NCBI GenBank assembly: GCA_944323645.1
Contig: CALUTE010000003.1
Coordinates: 1 to 64,000, forward strand
DNA length: 64,000 nt
Reading direction: 5' to 3'
Source: an uncultured Helicobacter sp.
GTDB lineage: Bacteria > Campylobacterota > Campylobacteria > Campylobacterales > Helicobacteraceae
The position numbers were made by a program, and so were the translations under genes. Shown one piece after another: positions 1 through 9,383 of the stretch. A model generated the notes under the pieces. It searched no databases. It had not been told where the DNA came from and saw nothing but the letters and a program-made list of their open reading frames with translations. The first letter of the stretch is position 1. Each line of letters opens with the position of its first letter.

Positions 1-3000
1 TAAAATTTGCCTTGCTCCCCTCCTCGCCACTATCACCTCCAATAAGTATGCTCTGGTGAATAACGCCAAGTACTTGGGCGATAAAGTCATCATAATTATC
101 ATAATATCCCGCTTCAAAACGATTTTTACTATAAAGCTCTTTGTATGGATTTGGGGTTTTGAAATTGATAATATCTAAAATTCCAGAATCTATAATTGCA
201 AGCGTATAAGCCATTTGCTTTTTTGCAGGATTTGCTATATGAACCCGCATTGTCGATCCGGGCTTAATCGTCTGTGCTACCTCAAGTTTTGGCTTCAAAT
301 TAAGTAGGCTATTAACAACCGGAATGCTCACAAGCCCAAAACGGCGCTTTGAAGGAGGTTTGGAATTTGAACGCGAAGAACGCGTGCCTTGTGCGCTTTG
401 GCTAGATTCCATAGTGGATTCTGCAGCAATAAGCGTAACACTTGCATAGAGATTTGGAGCATATGATGCAAGAAGAGGAATCTGATAGGTTGTTCTACTG
501 CCAGTAGTTTTGATTATCTCACTTTGTATAATCTCATCACCATAGCTTAATGTAATAAGCGCACGCTCATAACCATTAGACATAAAACTTAGGGTCGCAT
601 TTTCTCCGACATTATAAAATTCTTTGTCAAGCTCAATAGGAAGTCGTATCGGATTAGCGCGTGCTGCCGCATTTTCATACATATCAGCTACAAGCCACAC
701 GACATTAGTAGCACCTTTATTGTCGCTGATTTCAATAAATACAGAATCATAATCTTCAACCAAACCCGATAAGTTCTCGTGAAGTTCTATGGGGGTGTTG
801 CTAGATACAAGCGTTCCTTCTTTTATGATTGTTGTATTAATATCGCTTTTGATTTTGGCATCAAACATTTCCCTATCATTATAATCAAACCACCAATAGC
901 GGTTGTTTCGATAGATTTTGTAGGTAAGAGGAATGTTTGCTATAGGTTTATCTGTCTTTGGATCAAGAAGCACAACGGGAAGATTAAGGGGTTTAGTAAG
1001 ATTGACATAACGCCCGGGAGTTTTTACGCCTAAAACATTAGCACCATAATAAGCTGTGCTTGCGATATTATGCACAGGGTGTCCTGTACTTTCAAACACC
1101 TGGGCATTGAGTGAAAGTTTAAGATTTTTTGGTTGCTTTGCAGTGTTTAAGGGCTTTGTATCAAAAGCGATATTTGCAATCCCTTGTTCATTGAGACTAC
1201 CATTAAATAATGTTTCATACTGAAAATCTGCTTTGCCATAAAAATCAAAATCCTTATGAGTTTTGGAGGTAAAAAAAAGTGGTGTAGCCAAAAGATGTAG
1301 TCTGTATTTTAGCCCCGCTGATTTTGCACCACTCAAATAACTGCTCGCAAGATTAAAATGCAAAATATTATCACTAGAATCTGCTTGCTTAGGTGCTTCT
1401 ATGTCAAGGCGAATTTTGTTTGGAATAATGTATTCTACTTGAAAATCATGAGAAAATCTTTCACCGCCTATAATAAATTCTGCAGTGTAACCTCCTGTGG
1501 CAAATGTAGAATCTGTTTCAAATGTATAGCTATAAAGTCCAAAGCCAATGGGTTTTATAGGTATATCTTTGATGATTTTTGAACCCCGCGGATTAATAAT
1601 TGAGAGACTTATGGGTGCATCTTGTGTATTTTTATCACGAATAAGAGCATTAAGTTGAATGGATTCTCCGGGTACTGCTATCCCTCTATCTGTATATGTA
1701 AATACCTTGCGCCCACCCTTTTGAGCACCAAACACATCGATACCATCAAAAACTGGTGCCCTAGATTTTAAGCTCAAATAGTTCTTATCATCATCAAGTT
1801 GTGCGACAATATAAGAGGCTTGTGATTTATAGCGTTGTTGGTCAGTATTGTTTGCCGTATCCGTATCGCCTCGATAAATTGATTTAGAAATTGTGCTAAA
1901 TTCTGCACGCCCATTACTATCGCTTGTTTTAGAATCAATCACTTGATTACTTGCAGAAATAAGAGAAAGCTTAACTCCAGAAAGTGGTGCACTAGTGATA
2001 GAATCCAAGGCATAAGCGATGATTTTATTTTTGTCTTCATTGGCAATAAGTGCAATATCTGAAATAATAATCGTTTTGCTTGGACTCACGCTATAAACGG
2101 GATAATCCGCATCGTCATCATCGCTGCTTTTGCGAGAATCTAAAATATCGTTTTTAAAAGTTTGAAAGCGCAAAAAATAAACACCCTTTTCTAGTGTTTT
2201 GCCATTTGATCGGAGCAAGGCACTCAAATCAAGAATTGTTTGATTAGTATCTCTATTTGTATCAAAGGAGATTTCTTGCTCCCAAATAATATCTCCTACA
2301 GAATCAGCAGAATTATCCAGAGAATATAAAAATTGGTGAATGTTGTTGTCATAAATTTTATAAATAGTTAGCAAGCTCTTGCGAATATTAGTGTTTAAAA
2401 TACCAATTTTTAGATCATTATCGCGTGCAAGAATTGTACCTTGAGAAAGAAACTTGAGTTCTGGTTTTAGGCTTGGAAAATCTATGGTTTGTGTGAGATT
2501 AAAAGGGTTTTTTAATGTAAGAGTATAAGCTTGTGTGGGGGCAAAATCACTTGTAATAATAAGCTTGCTACCCTGTGTTAAGACTTTATAATCCATAACC
2601 CGACCAGCAGTATCTTTTAGTTCGATAAAAGTTTGTGCGTGCGCAGAATCCAAATGAACATTTTTACTTAAAAACACCTCTAAAGTTTGCTGTTTGCTGT
2701 AAGGTATAATACCTAGAATTGTAGCTGGCTTACTAGAATCTAAATCCATTTGATACTCATATACTCCACCTTCTTTTGGACGTACTGCAATGCGCACATC
2801 TTGCATACTATTTGGCTCTAACTCCAAAATAATCTCACCTCCCTCGCCTTGTGGAGTATATTGTTTCGTGTAGAATCCTTGCTTAGAAACAGAAGTAGTA
2901 CCTTCTCTATCAAGTGCTTCATCATTTATCGTGATAATAGCTTGTGCCTCATCTTTGGTAAGTTTTCTTGTGGGATATATAGGAAGAATAATGCGCTCTC

Positions 3001-3202
3001 TCCCATCTTGTTCATCAAAGCTTGGATAGCCAAAGGTTACAATAATGGGTGTATTTTCAATCTTTTTATTGGATATTGTACTTACTGCAATAACCAAAAG
3101 AGCAAGCACCACAAAAACAACACCACCTAGTAAAGCCAACTTCTTGTTGCTTAATTTTTTTATATGAGAATAAAACTTTGTGTTAGCCGATTTAAGATTC
3201 AT
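1..3202 (-). CDS. Bacterial alpha-2-macroglobulin family protein (C-terminus outside window)
   Basis: The minus-strand frame is open from an ATG at 3202 to the window edge, giving 1067 residues of a family that usually runs to well over 1500. Residues 1-21 are basic and residues 22-43 form one hydrophobic segment, so the protein is probably anchored in the inner membrane and faces the periplasm. Around residues 500-512 there is a TYTDRG...PGE stretch, the hallmark of the MG2 region of bacterial alpha-2-macroglobulins. An AAGGA ribosome-binding site lies 6 bases before the ATG. The family traps proteases in the periplasm and is commonly paired with penicillin-binding protein 1C, which is the divergent neighbour here. 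The thioester region, if present, is beyond the window. Family assignment is firm; the physiological role is inferred. Confidence 0.88.
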   Translation of the reverse strand, partial: MNLKSANTKFYSHIKKLSNKKLALLGGVVFVVLALLVIAVSTISNKKIENTPIIVTFGYPSFDEQDGRERIILPIYPTRKLTKDEAQAIITINDEALDREGTTSVSKQGFYTKQYTPQGEGGEIILELEPNSMQDVRIAVRPKEGGVYEYQMDLDSSKPATILGIIPYSKQQTLEVFLSKNVHLDSAHAQTFIELKDTAGRVMDYKVLTQGSKLIITSDFAPTQAYTLTLKNPFNLTQTIDFPSLKPELKFLSQGTILARDNDLKIGILNTNIRKSLLTIYKIYDNNIHQFLYSLDNSADSVGDIIWEQEISFDTNRDTNQTILDLSALLRSNGKTLEKGVYFLRFQTFKNDILDSRKSSDDDDADYPVYSVSPSKTIIISDIALIANEDKNKIIAYALDSITSAPLSGVKLSLISASNQVIDSKTSDSNGRAEFSTISKSIYRGDTDTANNTDQQRYKSQASYIVAQLDDDKNYLSLKSRAPVFDGIDVFGAQKGGRKVFTYTDRGIAVPGESIQLNALIRDKNTQDAPISLSIINPRGSKIIKDIPIKPIGFGLYSYTFETDSTFATGGYTAEFIIGGERFSHDFQVEYIIPNKIRLDIEAPKQADSSDNILHFNLASSYLSGAKSAGLKYRLHLLATPLFFTSKTHKDFDFYGKADFQYETLFNGSLNEQGIANIAFDTKPLNTAKQPKNLKLSLNAQVFESTGHPVHNIASTAYYGANVLGVKTPGRYVNLTKPLNLPVVLLDPKTDKPIANIPLTYKIYRNNRYWWFDYNDREMFDAKIKSDINTTIIKEGTLVSSNTPIELHENLSGLVEDYDSVFIEISDNKGATNVVWLVADMYENAAARANPIRLPIELDKEFYNVGENATLSFMSNGYERALITLSYGDEIIQSEIIKTTGSRTTYQIPLLASYAPNLYASVTLIAAESTMESSQSAQGTRSSRSNSKPPSKRRFGLVSIPVVNSLLNLKPKLEVAQTIKPGSTMRVHIANPAKKQMAYTLAIIDSGILDIINFKTPNPYKELYSKNRFEAGYYDNYDDFIAQVLGVIHQSILIGGDSGEEGSKANF

Positions 3203-3240
3203 AGAAGTTCCTTCGAGACGTTCAGAATTTACAACTGACA

Positions 3241-3246
3241 ATTATA
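3241..3246 (-). promoter_or_regulatory. -10 box of the macroglobulin gene
   Basis: Read on the minus strand this is a perfect TATAAT, 38 bases upstream of the macroglobulin start. No good -35 hexamer is visible, which is common in Helicobacter. On the plus strand, an overlapping TATACAAT at 3272-3279 could serve pbpC, so the two genes appear to have divergent promoters in the 104-base gap. Confidence 0.55.
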
Positions 3247-3306
3247 GCAAAGTGCAACGAAAAATAAAAACTATACAATATCACATACCAGTTTCTAGGA
3301 CAAACA

Positions 3307-5496
3307 ATGCAAACAAAACACAAAAAACTAGCCTTTATCATAATATGTATTACATTAATCATTGCTATTTGGCGCATAAGCGATATCTCTATGCTCACAT
3401 TTGAACCAGAATCGTTGATTAGTTTTGATGATAATGGAGAAGTTCTAAGCTTTTTTGTTAATGAAAAAGAAAACTTCAAGGTTGCTATTGATCTCACACG
3501 CGACAATGTCCCAAAGCTTTTGCAAGATTTTATCGTGCTCTATGAGGATAAGCGGTTTTTTTCACATTGTGGCATTGATCCACTTGCTCTTATCCGAACA
3601 CTTGGTACAAACCTCTTGCAACACAAGAGATATGGTGCAAGCACAATCAGTATGCAAACCATTAAACTAGGAAGCAACAATAAGCGCACAATCTATGCAA
3701 AATTGCGAGAAGCACTCCAAGCCATACGTTTAGAAATGGCATACAACAAAAAACAGATTCTGCACTTATACCTAGATAATGCGCCCTATGGAAGCAATAT
3801 TGTTGGTATTAAATCAGCTGCACTTCTGTATTTTCATAAGCCCATCTCTGCACTCACTCCAGCACAAAGCGCACTACTTGCCGTACTGCCAAACCACCCA
3901 AACTTGCTTGCTAAAAACCCACAAAAACTCCTCGCCAAACGCAATGCTTTGCTCAAACGCGCTTTGCAACAACAACTTATTGATGACTTTACTTATAAGC
4001 TTGCTTTGCTTGAGCCTCTGCCCACACTTGAGCGACAAAACTCCATAGCACCTCATTATACGATGTTTCTTGCCAAAAACTTCCCAAACCAAAAGGTATT
4101 TTATACCCATATCAACAAACAGCTTCAAGAATTGCTAGAAACACATTTATACAAATATGCTATGACATTGCAAAATAAAAGTATTGCAAATCTTGCTGCT
4201 ATTGTGCTTGATGCAAAAACTAAAGCACCTATTGCATATATTGGTTCTCAAAACTTTTATGACAATAAACATTTTGGACAAGTTGATGGCATACAAGCGC
4301 GCCGCAATGTGGGTTCAACTCTCAAGCCTTTTCTCTATGCACTTTCACTGGATTCTGGGCTTATCATTCCCCAAACCAAATTGCCTGATACAAATATGTT
4401 TTATGGTAATTTTAATCCCCAAAATGCCTCTCGTCAATTTTCATTATACAAAGAGGCTGTTTTATCACTTAGATTATCGTTAAATGCGCCTTTTGTTGCA
4501 CTTTTGCAAGACTATGGAGTTGAGGAGTTCTTTTATTTTTTGCGATCAAATGTTGGATTTGTGGAACGAGATTTCTCTCGCTATGGTCTTTCGCTAATTC
4601 TTGGTACTAAGGAGTTAAGCCTCTTTGATCTATCCAAACTCTATCTTGGCTTACGAAGAGGGGGAAGGTTTGATAATATCATTATCGCAAAAAATATCCC
4701 AATACACCAAAATAAACAGATGCAAGTGCTACAATCCCAAGATGAAACAATCGCCTCTTATATCGCCCAACAACAAACCCAGAATCCAACATCAACCACG
4801 CCCATCTCTAAAGAAGCCGCATACATCACACTACAAAGCCTACTAGATATGCCCATAAGCCCCAAAAATGCTCACATAGCGCGCAAAATAGCTTGGAAAA
4901 GTGGAACAAGCTTTGGTAACTATGACAGCTGGGCTCTTGGGGTGAGTGATACATTTATAGTTGGTGCTTGGGGAGGAAACTTTAATGCACAAAGCAATCT
5001 TAATCTCACTGGAAGAGAGGTTGCCGGGAAATTGATGTTTGATATTTTTGGGCTACTTGATAGTGCTCAAACAAAAGAATTTGGGCAATGGGAGGAGATA
5101 GGGATGTGGAGTAACGCACCAAAAATGCGCGAAGTTCGCGTGGATTCTTATGGCTATCGCACGCTCGATAGCAAGTATAGTATTGCTTATATGCCTTATT
5201 TTGCAAAGCCTTTACGCATACAAAACGACAAAAAACAGGCTTTTTCAATTCTCTATCCTACACCAAAACTTAGGTTACAATACACACAAATCTACGCAAA
5301 TCAAGCAGAACAAGATATGGGAATCGTGGCGTTGCTTGATACAAAAATCAAAGCCTATTTCTTTTTGAATGGAAATTTTATTGGAACAAATACTTTAGGG
5401 CGTATAAAGCTTGCTCCAAAATCCGGTAAAAATACTTTGTATGTGATGAGTGAATGGGGCGAAAGTGCCCAAGTAGAATTTGAAGTGCTTCACTAA
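3307..5496 (+). CDS. pbpC: Penicillin-binding protein 1C (peptidoglycan glycosyltransferase/transpeptidase)
   Basis: This 729-residue bifunctional class A penicillin-binding protein polymerises and cross-links peptidoglycan at the outer face of the inner membrane. Residues 8-22 are a membrane anchor. The glycosyltransferase (GT51) signature runs from catalytic E80 (EDKRFF) to STISMQ near 112-117. The transpeptidase has S337-T-L-K340, S391-L-N393 and K531-S-G-T534, so all three active-site motifs are present. The C-terminal ~110 residues fit the beta-rich PBP1C tail. A TAGGA site lies 6 bases before the ATG. It is divergent from the alpha-2-macroglobulin gene, the usual pairing of this family, in which PBP1C is thought to repair wall damage while the macroglobulin traps the attacking protease. 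Family assignment is firm; the joint role is inferred. Confidence 0.92.
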   Translation: MQTKHKKLAFIIICITLIIAIWRISDISMLTFEPESLISFDDNGEVLSFFVNEKENFKVAIDLTRDNVPKLLQDFIVLYEDKRFFSHCGIDPLALIRTLGTNLLQHKRYGASTISMQTIKLGSNNKRTIYAKLREALQAIRLEMAYNKKQILHLYLDNAPYGSNIVGIKSAALLYFHKPISALTPAQSALLAVLPNHPNLLAKNPQKLLAKRNALLKRALQQQLIDDFTYKLALLEPLPTLERQNSIAPHYTMFLAKNFPNQKVFYTHINKQLQELLETHLYKYAMTLQNKSIANLAAIVLDAKTKAPIAYIGSQNFYDNKHFGQVDGIQARRNVGSTLKPFLYALSLDSGLIIPQTKLPDTNMFYGNFNPQNASRQFSLYKEAVLSLRLSLNAPFVALLQDYGVEEFFYFLRSNVGFVERDFSRYGLSLILGTKELSLFDLSKLYLGLRRGGRFDNIIIAKNIPIHQNKQMQVLQSQDETIASYIAQQQTQNPTSTTPISKEAAYITLQSLLDMPISPKNAHIARKIAWKSGTSFGNYDSWALGVSDTFIVGAWGGNFNAQSNLNLTGREVAGKLMFDIFGLLDSAQTKEFGQWEEIGMWSNAPKMREVRVDSYGYRTLDSKYSIAYMPYFAKPLRIQNDKKQAFSILYPTPKLRLQYTQIYANQAEQDMGIVALLDTKIKAYFFLNGNFIGTNTLGRIKLAPKSGKNTLYVMSEWGESAQVEFEVLH

Positions 5497-5569
5497 TAGT
5501 GGCAAATCATATCAGCTCGCTTGTAATTATAGAATCCAGGTTTGCAGAATCTAAAAGCGAGCCAATCCC

Positions 5570-5594
5570 AAAAAAACCAAACAAAACTTTGGTT
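5570..5594 (-). terminator. Rho-independent terminator of frdCAB
   Basis: Read on the minus strand, AACCAAA and TTTGGTT form a 7-bp stem with a 6-base loop, followed directly by a run of seven T. It lies 16 bases past the frdB stop codon in the convergent gap with pbpC, as expected for an intrinsic terminator of the fumarate reductase operon. Confidence 0.7.
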
Positions 5595-5609
5595 AAGTAG
5601 GGCTCTTTA

Positions 5610-6347
5610 TTATTTTGTCCCTACTGCCACCATTTTGCGGCGTAAATAAGCAATTTTACTCTGTAATGGAAGATTTTTTGGACAAGTATCATGACAAGCA
5701 ATAAGGCTCATACAGCCAAAGACACCATCATCATTTCCAACGATCTCATAAAATTCCTCATCACTTCGCTTATCGTGAGAATCAATCATAAAGCGTACAA
5801 TACGATTCATTCCTGCTGCTCCAATAAAATCCTCACGCATAATCTTTGTAGCACAGCTTGCAATACAGCATCCACACTCGATACATCTATCAAGCTCAAA
5901 AACATCTTGCGCTTCTTGTGGATCAATTGGTTTTTCAAGCTTAGAAATATCCACTTCTTCCTCATTGTTATGTATCCAGCTTTCTACGCGCTTGGTCATC
6001 CCAGCAAACCATTCTCCTGTATTGACACTTAGATCTTTTATCAGCTTAAACGCAGGTAGAGGCATAAGCGTAATAGTATCGGGAAAATCTTTTGTCAATG
6101 TACGACACGCAAGACGCGGTCTACCATTTATCATCATTGCACAGCTTCCGCAGATTCCAGCACGACAAACAAAATCAAAGCTCAAATCGGGATCTTGATT
6201 CTCTCGAATAAGATGAAGAGCGATAAAAATCGTCATAGAATCTGTCTCTTGAATCTTATATTCAGCAAAATGTGGCTTTGAAACTGCGCTTTTTGGGTCA
6301 AATTTTAGCGCGCGAATGGTAAGAATTCTTCCTTGTGCATTTTCCAT
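5610..6347 (-). CDS. frdB: Fumarate reductase iron-sulfur subunit
   Basis: This 245-residue electron-transfer subunit passes electrons from the cytochrome b subunit to the flavoprotein during fumarate respiration with menaquinol. Cysteines 61, 66, 69 and 81 ligate the [2Fe-2S] centre (CRAGICGSC...C). C155, C158, C161 and C165, with C212, C218 and C222, form the [4Fe-4S] and [3Fe-4S] ligand sets. It is the last gene of frdC-frdA-frdB: the frdA stop and frdB start share one base (TAATG), which suggests translational coupling. The cysteine pattern resembles succinate dehydrogenase too, but the C-A-B order and the neighbouring di-haem cytochrome b match the Wolinella/Helicobacter fumarate reductase. 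Confidence 0.95.
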   Translation of the reverse strand: MENAQGRILTIRALKFDPKSAVSKPHFAEYKIQETDSMTIFIALHLIRENQDPDLSFDFVCRAGICGSCAMMINGRPRLACRTLTKDFPDTITLMPLPAFKLIKDLSVNTGEWFAGMTKRVESWIHNNEEEVDISKLEKPIDPQEAQDVFELDRCIECGCCIASCATKIMREDFIGAAGMNRIVRFMIDSHDKRSDEEFYEIVGNDDGVFGCMSLIACHDTCPKNLPLQSKIAYLRRKMVAVGTK

Positions 6348-8317
6348 TATTTATCTCCTAGTCGTTGATTCTTAGCTTTGTATTTAGGTTGCAAGTCAAA
6401 ATCCATAAGTTCTCTTTGCAACTCATAGCGGTCCCCACCTCTTGCTTGCACTTTCTGGGTGATTTCATCGATCTGCGCTTGACGTTTTGCAGAAAGTGGA
6501 TTCTCGATAATGTTACCTTTGGCTCCATAACCTCGGAATCCAGGCGCGATCTCCATTTTCATAATATCCAAATCTTCATAATCAATAGTAGGAAGTGTTT
6601 GGTCGTCTCGTTCCCAAGAGGTAAGTGTTCGTTTTAGCCAATTCTCATCATCACGCTTTACATAATCCTCTCTACTATGCGCACCCCTAGATTCTGTTCT
6701 TTGTAACGCACCAAGTGCTACACAAAGTGCTATTTTAATCATTTTTGGCACACGATATGCATCTTCTAGTTCAGGGTTATTGTGGAGTTTTTTATTTTTA
6801 ATGCCGATATTTTTGCTACGCTTATAGATTTCTTCTAGGCGCGTAACAGCATCTTGCAAACCTTTACCCTCTCGGAATATGCCAACATCTTCCTCCATAA
6901 TCTCTTTCATTGCATTTTTGAGCTCATAGACATTTTCATGACCACTATTATTGATAAGAGATTCAAGATGTGCCTGTTCTTGCTTGACGAATCTTTCAAT
7001 CACAGAAGTTTCAATATTTGCATGGGCACTTTCGCAATACTGTGCAAAAAAGTCCCCAATAATCATTCCGCTTACCACAGCCTCACTTACTGAGTTTCCA
7101 CCAAGTCTGTTAAACCCGTGCAAATCCCAGCAAGCAGCTTCGCCAGCCGCAAACAGTCCCTTTAGATGTGTATGCCCTTTATAATCGGTGCGGATTCCCC
7201 CCATAGAGTAATGTTGCATAGGTTTCACGGGTGCCCATTTTTCAGCAGGATCAATACCAGCAAACACTTGGCAAATCTCTTGAACATCTCGCAAATTGCG
7301 CTCAATATGCTCACGTCCAAGGATAGAAATATCAAGCCACAAATGCTCGCCATACGCAGATTTTACACCCTTACCTTCGCGGATTCTCTGAATCATTCGG
7401 CGAGAAACGACATCGCGGCTTGCAAGCTCTTTTTTCTCTGGCTCATAATCAGGCATAAACCGATACCCATCAACATCACGCAAAATACCACCATCTCCAC
7501 GACAACCCTCTGTCAAAAGAATACCGCTTGGGAATAAAGGTGTTGGGTGAAACTGCACCGCTTCCATATTGCCAAGCTTTGCAATTCCTGTTTCCATAGC
7601 AACTGCTACACCAATTCCTTCGCATATGACAGCGTTTGTAGTGTTTTTGTAGATTCTGCCATAACCACCTGTAGCAATCAATGTACCCTTAGAAACATAA
7701 GCTGTAAGCTCCCCTGTTACCAAATCTCGCACAACAGCCCCATAGCAGACCCCATCGTGATGAATGAGCCGTATGGCTTCTTTTCTATCTTGAATATCTA
7801 CTCCGTGCTTATAGGCTTCATTTGCTACTGCATAAAGCATAGAGTGCCCTGTTGCATCAGCAGTATAACAAGTTCGCCATTTTTTTGTACCACCAAAGTC
7901 GCGAGAGTGAATATAGCCATGTCGAAAATCTTCTTCAGTAATTGTTGTCTTTTGCGCATTGATAACAGCAGTTCTATCGCCCTTTTGGATTCTTGTCCAA
8001 GCGACACCCCAAGAAGCAAGCTCACGAATCGCCTTTGGTGCTGTTGTAACAAACATTCTCGCCACTTGCTGATCGCAACCCCAATCACTTCCTTTTACTG
8101 TGTCGGCAAAGTGCAAATCTTCATTGTCTCCATCACTCATTTTTGAGTTACCAAGACTCGCTTGCATACCGCCCTGTGCTGCAGCAGAGTGGCTTCTTTT
8201 TACGGGCACAAGAGAAAGCACAATCGCGCTTAATCCCCGCTGTTTTGCTGCGATAGAAGCACGAAGTCCTGCTAAACCACCGCCAATGATTAATGCGTCC
8301 GAATATACTACTTTCAT
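6347..8317 (-). CDS. frdA: Fumarate reductase flavoprotein subunit
   Basis: The 656-residue catalytic subunit reduces fumarate to succinate on the cytoplasmic face of the membrane. The N-terminal dinucleotide fold GGGLAG is at about residues 12-17, and the SHSAAAQGG segment near 42-50 carries the histidine expected to bind FAD covalently. Further on are [12 protein letters not shown] and the conserved [16 protein letters not shown] stretch of the active-site/FAD region. Length is typical for the epsilonproteobacterial enzyme. It starts immediately after frdC (no gap between the frdC stop and the frdA ATG) and overlaps frdB by one base, so the three are surely one transcript. Confidence 0.96.
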   Translation of the reverse strand: MKVVYSDALIIGGGLAGLRASIAAKQRGLSAIVLSLVPVKRSHSAAAQGGMQASLGNSKMSDGDNEDLHFADTVKGSDWGCDQQVARMFVTTAPKAIRELASWGVAWTRIQKGDRTAVINAQKTTITEEDFRHGYIHSRDFGGTKKWRTCYTADATGHSMLYAVANEAYKHGVDIQDRKEAIRLIHHDGVCYGAVVRDLVTGELTAYVSKGTLIATGGYGRIYKNTTNAVICEGIGVAVAMETGIAKLGNMEAVQFHPTPLFPSGILLTEGCRGDGGILRDVDGYRFMPDYEPEKKELASRDVVSRRMIQRIREGKGVKSAYGEHLWLDISILGREHIERNLRDVQEICQVFAGIDPAEKWAPVKPMQHYSMGGIRTDYKGHTHLKGLFAAGEAACWDLHGFNRLGGNSVSEAVVSGMIIGDFFAQYCESAHANIETSVIERFVKQEQAHLESLINNSGHENVYELKNAMKEIMEEDVGIFREGKGLQDAVTRLEEIYKRSKNIGIKNKKLHNNPELEDAYRVPKMIKIALCVALGALQRTESRGAHSREDYVKRDDENWLKRTLTSWERDDQTLPTIDYEDLDIMKMEIAPGFRGYGAKGNIIENPLSAKRQAQIDEITQKVQARGGDRYELQRELMDFDLQPKYKAKNQRLGDK

Positions 8318-9088
8318 CTACTCTCCTTTTCCTTGTGTGATTTCATCTATAACTCTGTATTCGTGGATACTCTTCTTGGGATCAAGACCTTTGCCTATTT
8401 GGATATATGCAGCATAAGAGCAGAGCCCCAAAACAATACAAAATACAGACAAAGCCCACTTAACCATACGCAAATTTTTAATGCCAATCTTCTCAAACCA
8501 ACCCCATTTTATACATAAGCGATAAAGCCCTATTGAACCATGAAGCTCCACAGCAAACAACAAGAATATATACAATAACCAGAAATCCTGATGTACAAAA
8601 CGGAATGAAGAAGCAAGGGGACCAATATTTTCTGGCTGCGTAAGATTCACAAACAAATGCGGCATAGCCAAAAAAAACATAGCAAAACCTGTGGCTGCTT
8701 GAATAACCCAAAGGCTTGTATCACTATGTTTCATAAGATGTTTATGCGTTCTTAATGCAAGAAACTGTCGATAATTGATCGGAAATTTGCGCAAAGCCAA
8801 AAATGCGTGTGCGACAAATGCAATAATAACAATCGCAGCAACCACGCTCACAATTTCTGGTTTTCCAGCTTCGCCAAAAATCAAACTACCCTCAAAAAAT
8901 TTGGTTACCCAAAACATTGCCTCTTTACTGATTAATATGCTTGATACAAAAAGTAGGTGTGCAAGCATAAAAAGCCCCAAGAATAAACCCGTTGCACTTT
9001 GCCAAAAGTCCAATCTAGCAGGCATTTTACTTTTCTTGCGCTCCGAAGTTACGCCCGTATAACTTTCGATAATCCTTTCATCTCGCAT
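8318..9088 (-). CDS. frdC: Fumarate reductase cytochrome b subunit
   Basis: This 256-residue integral membrane protein shows about five hydrophobic segments, with histidines near their ends. It matches the di-haem cytochrome b that oxidises menaquinol in Wolinella and Helicobacter fumarate reductase. It is first in frdCAB. The start is supported by AAAGGAG six bases before the ATG. Highly hydrophobic cytochrome b sequences vary, so the assignment leans partly on the operon context. Confidence 0.93.
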   Translation of the reverse strand: MRDERIIESYTGVTSERKKSKMPARLDFWQSATGLFLGLFMLAHLLFVSSILISKEAMFWVTKFFEGSLIFGEAGKPEIVSVVAAIVIIAFVAHAFLALRKFPINYRQFLALRTHKHLMKHSDTSLWVIQAATGFAMFFLAMPHLFVNLTQPENIGPLASSFRFVHQDFWLLYIFLLFAVELHGSIGLYRLCIKWGWFEKIGIKNLRMVKWALSVFCIVLGLCSYAAYIQIGKGLDPKKSIHEYRVIDEITQGKGE

Positions 9089-9107
9089 TGTTTCTCCTTT
9101 ATATTTT

Positions 9108-9122
9108 GCCTAGATTCTAGGC
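9108..9122. promoter_or_regulatory. Perfect inverted repeat in the frdC leader
   Basis: GCCTAGATTCTAGGC is a perfect 15-base inverted repeat (7-bp arms, one central base). It lies between the frd -10 box and the frdC ribosome-binding site. It could be an operator or a small RNA hairpin. It also contains the AGATTCT word that is over-represented throughout the window, so it may instead be another copy of that element. Function unknown. Confidence 0.4.
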
Positions 9123-9130
9123 TAAGATGT

Positions 9131-9136
9131 ATTATA
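9131..9136 (-). promoter_or_regulatory. -10 box of the frdCAB promoter
   Basis: Minus-strand TATAAT, 42 bases upstream of frdC, preceded on that strand by a T-rich stretch and no clear -35 hexamer, which is usual for Helicobacter sigma-80 promoters. The rest of the 295-base gap to the MATE gene (9137-9383) shows no open gene of convincing quality and no RNA I recognise. Confidence 0.55.
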
Positions 9137-9383
9137 AACAATTTCTTAACAAAAAACCTTAAAAACCAATAATTTTCAAGCGCCCTATTGAGAATTTATC
9201 GCACAATCAAAAATGATTCTTGCAAAACGCGCTATGAACATTATTACAAAAAAACTAGCACAACAAAAATAGTGTAACCTTTTTACGATAAAAATATAGT
9301 AATGCGCTGTAGATTCTAAAAGATTATGTAGCCATACTATAACCATAAAACCAAAACAAATCCTACAGAATCAAGCCAAGATT

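Noticed and set aside
779-3130. Several plus-strand open frames opposite the macroglobulin gene
   Set aside because: They are antisense shadows; the minus-strand frame is open throughout and shows clear family motifs.
5515-5562. GCTCGCTT / AAGCGAGC inverted repeat after pbpC as a plus-strand terminator
   Set aside because: The loop is over 30 bases and no T run follows on the plus strand, so an intrinsic terminator is not supported.
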